Assembly (NCBI GenBank): GCA_002361955.1
Contig: DESK01000032.1
Span: 12,306-76,305, forward strand
Direction: 5' to 3'
From: Lachnospiraceae bacterium UBA3316
Lineage (GTDB): Bacteria > Bacillota > Clostridia > Lachnospirales > Lachnospiraceae
DNA length: 64,000 bases
The notes beneath the pieces were generated by a model. It saw only the letters and a program-made list of their open reading frames with translations, was not told where the DNA came from and did not search any database. Made by a program: the position numbers and the translations under genes. Of the stretch, positions 58,501-64,000 are shown one piece after another; position 1 is the stretch's first letter; every line of letters starts with the position of its first letter.

Positions 58501-60386
58501 ATGGGGCCGCTCTTCAGGCCGTATTTTGACAGATCCGTGTCCGCACTCCTCTGGCTCTGATAGAAGTATGCCGCATACTTCGGGATCCGGTAAAGATCCA
58601 CAACTCCGCAGTAGGTCATAATTCCCCTGTCAAAGCCTGCGTAATCCGCGTAATCCCAGTACATGGACGCCCCCAGCCAGTTCGCCCCGCGGGAGCGGTT
58701 GGTCTGTACGCTCTCCTGCACATTGTCTGCCTGGATCAGCATTCCCTCATCTCCGCCCTTTTTGCCGGAACTGTTCTCGGCCTCACGGGTAACCCTGGTG
58801 GTAGAGCCGGAACCGCCGTAGGTCCAGTCTCCGTACTCCGCGATGATCATCGGCTTCTCGGCGTAGGCCGGGTTCTCTGCCCCCTCGCTGCCGCTTGTAA
58901 AGATTCCGGCCTGGGGCGTGGAAAGGCCGATATCCCATACATTCCAGTAGTAACATCCTGCCGTGTATGGGTAGCTCTGTCCCTCCGCGGGATATTCCTC
59001 CTTGACAATCCGGTTCATCTCCTGGGCCCACTCCTGGGTGTAGTGCGTCTCATTCAGGCTGCTCTCCCAGGCGACGATACAGGGATGGTTCCTCTTATGG
59101 CGGATATCCGTGCGCAGCTCCCGGTAGGTGCTCTCCTTAAACGCGTCTGTGTTGTTAAAATACTGCCAGCCGGAAGGGCATTCCACCACCATGACTCCAT
59201 ATTTGTCGCAGGCATCATAGTAGGCCTGCCGGTGGGGATAGTGGGACATACGCATGATGTCAAAGCCGTTTTCTTTGAAACGCTTGATCTCTTCATAGAT
59301 CGCGTTGTCCGGCATAGCGTTTCCAAACATATAGGTTTCCTCATGGAGATTTGCCCCCTCCACATCGGTTTTCTTATCATTGATATAAAGACCGTCTCTC
59401 TTCCACTCAACCTTGCGGATTCCGTACACGGTCTCCGTCGCGTCCTTGACTTCTCCATCGGACGTTACCGTGGTGCGCACGGTGTACAGCTCCGGCGTAT
59501 CCACGGACCAAAGCCTCGGGTTCTCCACGGTCATGGACTGCTCGAAGCTCTCCGCCTTTCCCGCGTCCAGATCCAGCGCCGTTTCCTCTGACTCCACCAC
59601 AGCCTCGTTCTCATCCAGAATCTCCGTCAAAAGCGTCACGCTGCTGGTTTCTTCCGTCCCGTTTTTCACCTGGGTCTTGATCTTCAGCAGAGCTTCTTCC
59701 TCGCTCACCTGGGGAGCCGTGATAAACACGCCGCCGCCCGCAGTCTCCTCCGCTTCTACCGGGTCTGTGATGTAGACCGTATCCTGCACGGTGAGCCTTG
59801 CGTTTCCGTAAATTCCCCCGAAATACTGAAAGTCCGGCTGCTCCTTTCCCGGCGCAAAAGAAGAATCTGCCCGGCTGTCAATCTTCACCGCGATCACATT
59901 TTCCTCACCGTACCGTACAAGATCCGTGATATCCAGGACAAAGGGGATGTAGCCTCCCTCGTGGGTCATGGCCAGCTCCCCGTTGATATAGACGTCCGCC
60001 TTTTGCATGGCGGCCTCAAAGGTCAGGGACAGCTTCTTTCCTTCCATGGCCTGGTCAATCCGGAAATGCTTCCGATACCAGCTGACGCCGAGATAAGCGT
60101 CCTTATTCTCCGCTGTGTAAAAGGTCGTAGAATGGGGCAGATTGACATACCCCCAGGAGTTGTCGGCGAATTTCTCACCGGAAGCCCCGGATACGTTTCC
60201 CTTTTTGTAGAGCCAATCCGTGTTAAAGTTCAGAACCTGCCTCCCGGCCCCGTCTGCTTCCTGCACAACGGACACCCCAGGGCCGGCTGCCGCTGCCTGC
60301 ACCGGGCTTATACCTGGCAAAAACAGCGAACAGAGCAAAACCCCCGCCAGTGTCAGCGCAAGAAACCTGTTCATTCGTTTCTTCAT
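55569..60386 (-). CDS. Large secreted GH2 glycosidase with three F5/8-type domains, FIVAR-like helices and LRR_5 tail
   Basis: A 1605-residue secreted enzyme (signal peptide about 1-31). The GH2 core has the sugar-binding jelly-roll (about 55-200), the beta-sandwich (about 215-320), the TIM barrel (about 330-620) with acid/base Glu446 in WESSLNE and nucleophile Glu517 in IIAEYGDW, then DUF4982- and Ig-like domains. Three discoidin (F5/8 type C, CBM32-like) domains lie at about 870-990, 1000-1130 and 1130-1270. A Big_4-type module, a FIVAR-like helical stretch (about 1370-1430) and a BspA-like leucine-rich region (about 1460-1605; IAPAAFKNNKKIKSVVLG, KAFYGCASLTKVTLP) follow. A beta-galactosidase or related activity on host or plant glycans is likely. 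No sorting signal is seen; the LRR tail may attach to the surface. GGAGG precedes the ATG. Confidence 0.92.
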   Translation of the reverse strand: MKKRMNRFLALTLAGVLLCSLFLPGISPVQAAAAGPGVSVVQEADGAGRQVLNFNTDWLYKKGNVSGASGEKFADNSWGYVNLPHSTTFYTAENKDAYLGVSWYRKHFRIDQAMEGKKLSLTFEAAMQKADVYINGELAMTHEGGYIPFVLDITDLVRYGEENVIAVKIDSRADSSFAPGKEQPDFQYFGGIYGNARLTVQDTVYITDPVEAEETAGGGVFITAPQVSEEEALLKIKTQVKNGTEETSSVTLLTEILDENEAVVESEETALDLDAGKAESFEQSMTVENPRLWSVDTPELYTVRTTVTSDGEVKDATETVYGIRKVEWKRDGLYINDKKTDVEGANLHEETYMFGNAMPDNAIYEEIKRFKENGFDIMRMSHYPHRQAYYDACDKYGVMVVECPSGWQYFNNTDAFKESTYRELRTDIRHKRNHPCIVAWESSLNETHYTQEWAQEMNRIVKEEYPAEGQSYPYTAGCYYWNVWDIGLSTPQAGIFTSGSEGAENPAYAEKPMIIAEYGDWTYGGSGSTTRVTREAENSSGKKGGDEGMLIQADNVQESVQTNRSRGANWLGASMYWDYADYAGFDRGIMTYCGVVDLYRIPKYAAYFYQSQRSADTDLSKYGLKSGPMVYIANAWDEKADTEVRIFSNCDTVELFLNGESLGEKGHDTKIWGPHGDGNPMYYPSGSGKEISADYLKNAPITFQLDAYEAGELKAVGKIDGKEEAVYVRKTPGRANAVALRPESEEKLPLDGSSAKLVWIHITDEDGTVVTSAYTDVNLEVEGPGLIVGPKTITTKGGQLAVWVKSKRGSGDIVLRAEADGLYGAAVTIPTESVAGLPEVPEGGDADEYERQAEEEDGTDNIFLGKSVRASSENPNGSTGAELKEKANDGDESTKWCASSGSYPQWWEADLGAEYTLENMFLSFETAGKAYHYAVAVSDEPMTDENYEDHIVVDHRAGSTETELKFEEAIKGRYVRVTLTQAPEGGEWAVLREVSGTGETDNIAFNKPVSASSVNNSWTGLEKAEYAVDGNQDTYWCAVGGAGTKGHWIQVDLRKTYRVSQVCVSFEKEDAAYRFVLQGSVDGKHYKDLKDFREGAGCGQSVEVDADTVVQYIRVYDISTKDMASQWPAVREIEVYGEKTVYQLENVGREKEAFASSNKEGVKPGDGNNGVPNWFWYPEGSDEAWWCVDTGGIYELDNVQMTWNALENHKYRIDISTDGENWVTAVDRSVEGSSDIQPYEAVSGTARYIRVVLPAGREKEQGFGLFSAYAPAPKERRAVSVDRLERITVSGGTGFSELPLPKEVDVVLDDGICTSLPVNWQEKGYDGNTPGRKSLTGTLAGIPGAAADETLTASIEVEVLPKKDADRTELKGALETARKKDLSYYTKESADAYRRALAYAEQVFANEKATQEEVNQALQGLKAAEAGLHAVYAPPVDGVKMGEIYKNGKYNYRVTSLKDATVEVTSLASKSLKKVKIGNTVTLLGKKFRVTSIAPAAFKNNKKIKSVVLGANVETVGAKAFYGCASLTKVTLPGKVKKIGKQAFCGCRKLGNVTIKTKKLTKKTVGSKAFRGISQKAVIRVPASKKAAYRKLLRAKGVGGSAKIK

Positions 60387-60422
60387 ACTTCTTCCTCCTT
60401 ATAGTTTTTACTAAACATACTT

Positions 60423-60451
60423 AGTGTATCATATTTATATCCCTCAGGCAA
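60423..60451 (-). promoter_or_regulatory. Promoter of the GH2 gene
   Basis: TTGCCT (60446-60451), 17 bases, TACACT (60423-60428). An interrupted inverted repeat ACTAA-N6-TTAGT (about 60410-60425) overlaps the -10 box and start site and may be an operator. Confidence 0.5.
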
Positions 60452-60497
60452 CGTCTATCCGGGATCTCCCGGGCCGCCCGCGATCCGCAAAATAAAA

Positions 60498-60519
60498 AAC
60501 TCTCACAAACGTGAGAGTT
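60498..60519 (-). terminator. Terminator after the sigma-like gene
   Basis: Stem AACTCTCAC / GTGAGAGTT (60498-60506, 60511-60519) followed on the minus strand by T-rich sequence. It separates the sigma-like gene from the GH2 promoter. Confidence 0.9.
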
Positions 60520-60533
60520 CGTTGCTTTTTACT

Positions 60534-61289
60534 CTATCCTCTGATATCGATCTCATCTCCTGCCATCCGCAGGATATCCCGGATCTCTTCCATGGGCATC
60601 TCCAGGTACGCCGAAAGCTCCGCCACAGAGACCTTATGCTCTAAGTCCCTCTCCAGATTGTGGATGGACTCGTTCAGATGGTTGACTCTCTGGGCGATCT
60701 GCTCATCCAGATCCCGCAGGTCGTTCTGCTCCCTGAGGGCGTCCTCCATCGCCTCCCCTACCTTCCGGTACAACCACTCCCTGTAATCCTGGAGGCGGTC
60801 CATCACCTCCAGATCGTTTAAGGCGAGGAGCAGAGCCACATTTCCCTCCTGGATCAGGTCGCTGACAGGAAGGCTGCTATACCGGTACGTCCGGGCCATA
60901 TCGCAGACCATCTTCAGATACAGCTGCGCCAGACGGCTTCTGGCCGCCGCGTCTCCTGCCGCCGCCAGGAGAAAGAGTTTTTCCTCCTCTTCCTCCGTCA
61001 CCTCCGAAATCTCCTCCAGTTCCTCCTGATACATTTCCATATACAGATTTTCTGTAAGCTCCTCCGGCTCCTCCTCCGGCATCTCCCGGGGACCCTTCGA
61101 AGAAACAAAGCCTTCCACCTGAATCTTCTGCTCCTCCAGATATTCACAGACCAGGGCGAGCTGCGCTTCCTCCAGATGGGCCGACGCAAAGAATTCTTTC
61201 ACCTCATCCAGCGTCATACGGCCGCCCTTCTGATCCGCCAGCTCCTTGATCTCACTCAACATTTCCCTGAAAATGATTCTCTCCTGCAT
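60534..61289 (-). CDS. Sigma-70-like protein without region 4
   Basis: A 251-residue protein. Residues about 5-62 resemble sigma region 1.1 (LSEIKELADQKGGRMTLDEVKEFF...LVCEYLEEQKIQVEG). An acidic linker follows (about 70-105, EEEPEELTE...SEVTEEEEEK), then a sigma region 2 (about 105-200; FLLAAAGDAAARSRLAQLYLKMV, LPVSDLIQEGNVALLLAL), in which the FSTYAxWWIRQAI part of regions 2.3/2.4 is not recognisable. A region 3-like helix-turn-helix ends the protein (LEHKVSVAELSAYLEMPMEEIRDIL). The -35-binding region 4 is absent. A role as a regulator of RNA polymerase or as an atypical sigma factor is an inference. The gene follows the S41 peptidase by 18 bases. Confidence 0.72.
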   Translation of the reverse strand: MQERIIFREMLSEIKELADQKGGRMTLDEVKEFFASAHLEEAQLALVCEYLEEQKIQVEGFVSSKGPREMPEEEPEELTENLYMEMYQEELEEISEVTEEEEEKLFLLAAAGDAAARSRLAQLYLKMVCDMARTYRYSSLPVSDLIQEGNVALLLALNDLEVMDRLQDYREWLYRKVGEAMEDALREQNDLRDLDEQIAQRVNHLNESIHNLERDLEHKVSVAELSAYLEMPMEEIRDILRMAGDEIDIRG

Positions 61290-61307
61290 GGGTTTTTCCT
61301 TTCTTTT

Positions 61308-62699
61308 CTACTTCTGGTTCAGGATCTCCACAGCCTTCTGAAGCTGATTATCCTCAGATTTCTCGATCGTCACCTTCTGCCTTAACTCCTCGTCCAGCTC
61401 TACCTCCACATCCGGCTCGATCCCTACCTTGTGGATATTGTTGCCCTTTGGCGTATAATATTTGGAAACCGTAAGCTTCACAGCCGTTCCGTCATTCAGA
61501 TTGATGATCCTCTGCACGATTCCTTTTCCGAAGGTGGTCGTTCCCACCAGCGTGCCGATGCCGTAGTCCTTCACGGCTCCCGCGAAAATCTCCGCCGCGC
61601 TGGCGCTGTTTCCGTTTACGAGTACGGCCAGAGGCTTCTTGAACTCATGGTCGCCGCTGCAGCGGTACTCATCCCTCTCGCCATTTCTGTCCTCTGTGTA
61701 GACGATCAGGCCCTCCGGCAGAATCTGCTCCAGCACATTGCACACGGAGCCCAGGACACCGCCCGGATTGTTCCGTAGGTCAACGACCAGCTTTTCCATT
61801 CCCTGACTCTCCAGGTCCGCCATGGCCTCCCGGAACTGTTCCTCCGTGATCACGTCAAATTCTGTGATCTCAATGTAGCCGATCTTTCCCTCCAGCATCT
61901 CGTGGCTCACCGTCGGAATCTCAACGGGGGCCCTCTTTACGTCAAAGGAAAGGGGTTCCTCCGACTCTCCGCGGATCACTTCGATGTTCACCGTCTCTCC
62001 CGGCTCCGTCTTGATCCTGGACACGACCTCTGAGAGCTCCATGCCCTGTACCTCCAGGCCGTTCACGGTATAGACCATATCCCCGGGCAAAAGCCCCGTC
62101 TCTGCCGCCGGCGCCCCTTCGTAGCAGCGAGTCAGCAGGATCGCGCCTGTGGTGCGGTCCTGGCTCATCACGGCGCCAATTCCCTCATAGGATCCGTTGC
62201 TGGCCTCCGTAGTCTTCTTCAGCTCTTCCTTCGTATAATAATCGGCGTAATTATCGCCCAATCCGGCGATCAGCCCTTTGTAAAGCCAGCTCTCCACCTC
62301 ATCCTGGTCAATCTCGTCCAGATAGTACTGGTTCACTATGCTCTCAATATTTTCCAGCTTTCTGGAAATCTTCTCCTCATCCAGATGGAGCTCGTCGCTT
62401 CTTGCCTGCGTCTCCTCCGCTTCCATCGGCGCAAGCAGCTTGTCTCTTTTGGCGTCCGTGATCCTTCCGCCAATGAATGAAACGATAGACCCTATCAGCA
62501 GCATGAGGCCTGCGCCGATGATAATCCCGTACTTCAGCGAGTGAAAGTTTATAAAGTCCGCATCCTCCGGCAGTCCATCCTCCTCTGGCAGTCCTTCTTC
62601 CTGCGAAGCCTCTCCCCGGGGATCTTCTTTCCGGAACCCTTCTTCCCGGAGATCCTCCTCCTGCCGGAGATCCTCTTCCTGCAAATGGTTATTACGCAT
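61308..62699 (-). CDS. S41 family C-terminal processing peptidase (CtpA type)
   Basis: A 463-residue serine protease. Charged N-terminus, one membrane segment (about 55-78), a helical region, a PDZ domain (about 145-240, GIGAVMSQDRTTGAILLTRCYEGAPAAETGLLPGDMVYTVNG) and a protease domain with catalytic Ser in NGNSASAAEIFAG and Lys in GTTTFGKGIVQ, followed by the usual KYYTPKGNNIHKVGIEPDVEV. It acts outside the cytoplasmic membrane on unfolded or tail-exposed proteins. The start follows an AGGAGG-type site. The N-terminal 50 residues are rich in E, D and G, which is unusual. It shares an operon with the sigma-like gene. Confidence 0.94.
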   Translation of the reverse strand: MRNNHLQEEDLRQEEDLREEGFRKEDPRGEASQEEGLPEEDGLPEDADFINFHSLKYGIIIGAGLMLLIGSIVSFIGGRITDAKRDKLLAPMEAEETQARSDELHLDEEKISRKLENIESIVNQYYLDEIDQDEVESWLYKGLIAGLGDNYADYYTKEELKKTTEASNGSYEGIGAVMSQDRTTGAILLTRCYEGAPAAETGLLPGDMVYTVNGLEVQGMELSEVVSRIKTEPGETVNIEVIRGESEEPLSFDVKRAPVEIPTVSHEMLEGKIGYIEITEFDVITEEQFREAMADLESQGMEKLVVDLRNNPGGVLGSVCNVLEQILPEGLIVYTEDRNGERDEYRCSGDHEFKKPLAVLVNGNSASAAEIFAGAVKDYGIGTLVGTTTFGKGIVQRIINLNDGTAVKLTVSKYYTPKGNNIHKVGIEPDVEVELDEELRQKVTIEKSEDNQLQKAVEILNQK

Positions 62700-62791
62700 A
62701 CATCTTTTCCTCCTGTCATTCTTTATGCGTTACTGTTCAACTCCGTTCACAGTAACCTTTTATACTCTTCCCTGCGCCCTTTTATGACTTG

Positions 62792-62815
62792 AAAAGAGGG
62801 GCTTTTGCCCCTCTT
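62792..62815 (-). terminator. Terminator after the CdaR-type gene
   Basis: Stem AAGAGGGGC / GCCCCTCTT around TTTT, overlapping the stop codon of the regulator. Confidence 0.85.
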
Positions 62816-63902
62816 AATAATCCAGGTTTTCCATATACTTCATATATTTTACTACCATCAAGGCAATCTTGAAGGTAATCGCGTCTTCAAATACCCTGAG
62901 ATCCAGCCCCGTACTCTTCTGGAGCTTATCCAGACGGTATACAAGGGTATTCCTGTGAATGTAGAGCTGTCTGGACGTCTCTGAGACATTCAGGCTATTC
63001 TCAAAAAACTTGTTGATCGTAGTCAGCGTCTCCTCGTCAAAATCATCCGGCGATTTTCCTCCGAAGATCTCGCGGATAAACATCTTGCACAGCGGAATGG
63101 GAAGCTGGTAGATCAGCCGCCCGATGCCAAGGGAACTATAGGCAATGATCTTCCTTTCATCAAAGAAGATCTTTCCCACATCCAGGGCCATCCGCGCCTC
63201 CTTGTACGAACGGGACACTTCCTTAATCTCCTCCACGATGGTTCCGTAGGCGATATGGGCCTCCTCCCGTCTCTCTTTTGACAGACAGTCGAGAATCTTC
63301 CTGGCCATCACATCCATCTCTGTGTATCCCTCGTCCTCCTGAAGCTCTCTCACTATAATAATGCTCTTTTCATCCACCGCTGTGACAAAGCATCCTGACT
63401 TACTCCCCAGGGCCGCCCGCAAAACCTCCAGAGACGTCCCTTCTTTATCATGATCCGTCTCCAGCAAAAAAACGACGCGGCGAATCTCAGTGTCAATATG
63501 GAACTTCTTTGCTCGATTGTAGATATCTACCAGAAGCAGATTATCCAACAGCAGGTTCTTTATAAAATTGTCTTTATCGAAGCGTTCCTTATAGGCCACC
63601 AAAAGATTTTGTATCTGGAAAGCCGCCATCTTTCCTACCATATACACATCGTCGCTACTTCCCTTTGCCAGCAGTACATACTCCAACTGGTTTTCATCAA
63701 ATATTTTAAAAAACTGGTATCCCTGCACCACCTGACTGTCCGCCGGTGACTCCGCAAAAGCTGAAATTGATACCCCGATGTCCTCCATCTCCGGAAATGT
63801 TGTCGCCAAAATGTTTCCGTCCAGGTCGATGACGCTCAGATCAACCCTTGAAATAACCTTGATACCTTCGATGGTTGTCTGTAAAATTTGGTTTGATATC
63901 AT
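62814..63902 (-). CDS. PucR/CdaR-type helix-turn-helix transcriptional regulator
   Basis: A 362-residue regulator. The N-terminal half (about 1-130; VDLSVIDLDGNILATTFPEM, YMVGKMAAFQIQNLLVAY) is the sensory domain of the CdaR/sugar-diacid recognition type, a GGDEF-like middle region (about 150-270) follows and the C-terminal PucR helix-turn-helix (NVSETSRQLYIHRNTLVYRLDKL) is at about 310-335. Family members activate carbon-source genes such as glycerate or purine catabolism. No such pathway is next to it here. The ATG at 63902 has GGGAGGG 7 bases upstream. A perfect inverted repeat lies 16 bases upstream of the start, so the gene is probably autoregulated. Confidence 0.9.
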   Translation of the reverse strand: MISNQILQTTIEGIKVISRVDLSVIDLDGNILATTFPEMEDIGVSISAFAESPADSQVVQGYQFFKIFDENQLEYVLLAKGSSDDVYMVGKMAAFQIQNLLVAYKERFDKDNFIKNLLLDNLLLVDIYNRAKKFHIDTEIRRVVFLLETDHDKEGTSLEVLRAALGSKSGCFVTAVDEKSIIIVRELQEDEGYTEMDVMARKILDCLSKERREEAHIAYGTIVEEIKEVSRSYKEARMALDVGKIFFDERKIIAYSSLGIGRLIYQLPIPLCKMFIREIFGGKSPDDFDEETLTTINKFFENSLNVSETSRQLYIHRNTLVYRLDKLQKSTGLDLRVFEDAITFKIALMVVKYMKYMENLDY

Positions 63903-63917
63903 GACATTCCCTCCCAT

Positions 63918-63935
63918 TTCACAAATTTTTGTGAA
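63918..63935. promoter_or_regulatory. Palindromic operator of the CdaR-type gene
   Basis: TTCACAAATTTTTGTGAA, an 8-base perfect inverted repeat (TTCACAAA / TTTGTGAA) with a 2-base centre. It lies between the start codon (63902) and a TATATAGT -10 candidate (about 63958-63965, minus strand). Confidence 0.7.
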
Positions 63936-64000
63936 CGCTTCTCTGCCCGTAAGAAAACTATATAATCCTTGCGCTTCACTTTCATATCAGATACTCTAAA

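Noticed and set aside
1..64000. CRISPR arrays, tRNA or rRNA genes and insertion sequences
   Set aside because: I looked at all intergenic regions and found no regularly spaced repeats, no cloverleaf-like sequence and no transposase or terminal repeats.

Overview
The window reads as chromosomal DNA of a Gram-positive anaerobe of the class Clostridia, most likely the family Lachnospiraceae. This rests on gene content and is an inference: DUF1848, DUF4250, DUF1934 and DUF1002 proteins, a metG T-box, YesM/YesN-type two-component pairs, a FKBP/trigger-factor lipoprotein, surface proteins ending in a 'TGD' plus membrane-anchor signal, and a GH3 enzyme with FIVAR repeats and a dockerin. Most genes lie on the minus strand; only six clear genes are on the plus strand. 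I saw no rRNA, tRNA, CRISPR array or insertion sequence.

Layout, left to right. 1-1300: a partial DUF1848 gene and a decayed MATE efflux pump. 1310-2824: an AT-rich HigB/HigA-type toxin-antitoxin pair in which the antitoxin is fused to an ImmA/IrrE-type HEIGH peptidase, with its own promoter, operator and terminator. 2836-7159: a lantibiotic/antimicrobial-peptide immunity operon (ABC transporter LanFEG, then LanR and LanK) with no peptide gene beside it. 7171-9746: an operon of a small membrane protein, a polysaccharide deacetylase and rarA. 9768-13553: a fibronectin-III secreted protein and a YesL-like protein on the plus strand, then DUF1002 and alpha/beta-hydrolase genes. 13694-20270: translation and housekeeping genes (phosphoesterase, thrS, a Met-type T-box, metG-tatD-rsmA). 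20274-26382: a cytoplasmic BMP-like protein, a nitrate/sulfonate/taurine-type ABC transporter facing a LacI-type regulator, and a DUF4250 gene. 26403-34520: clpB and a four-gene sensory operon (YesN regulator, YesM kinase, two solute-binding proteins, no transporter).

34551-40860 is the most notable accessory block. Two small secreted proteins with cohesin-like domains, one ending in a sortase-like anchor, lie beside a 1340-residue permuted GH3 glycosidase that ends in FIVAR repeats and a dockerin. This looks like a compact, non-cellulosomal cohesin-dockerin surface system. A second large surface enzyme, a 1605-residue GH2 with three discoidin-type domains and a leucine-rich tail, sits at 55569-60386.

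The rest is mainly cell envelope and metabolism: GNAT, ptsI, FKBP/trigger-factor lipoprotein, deacetylase-like protein, a small membrane protein, DUF1934, murI, YigZ, a class A penicillin-binding protein, a TGD-anchored surface protein, a CNNM/CBS transporter, a sigma-like protein lacking region 4, a CtpA-type protease and a PucR/CdaR-type regulator with a clear operator.

Several control circuits can be read directly: the Met T-box upstream of metG; palindromic operators at the toxin-antitoxin promoter and the CdaR-type gene; a pair of identical LacI-type 12-mers flanking the ABC transporter promoter; an 11-bp-period direct repeat at the LanFEG promoter; and many intrinsic terminators that mark transcription units. 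All coordinates, starts and motifs were read by eye, so domain limits are approximate.
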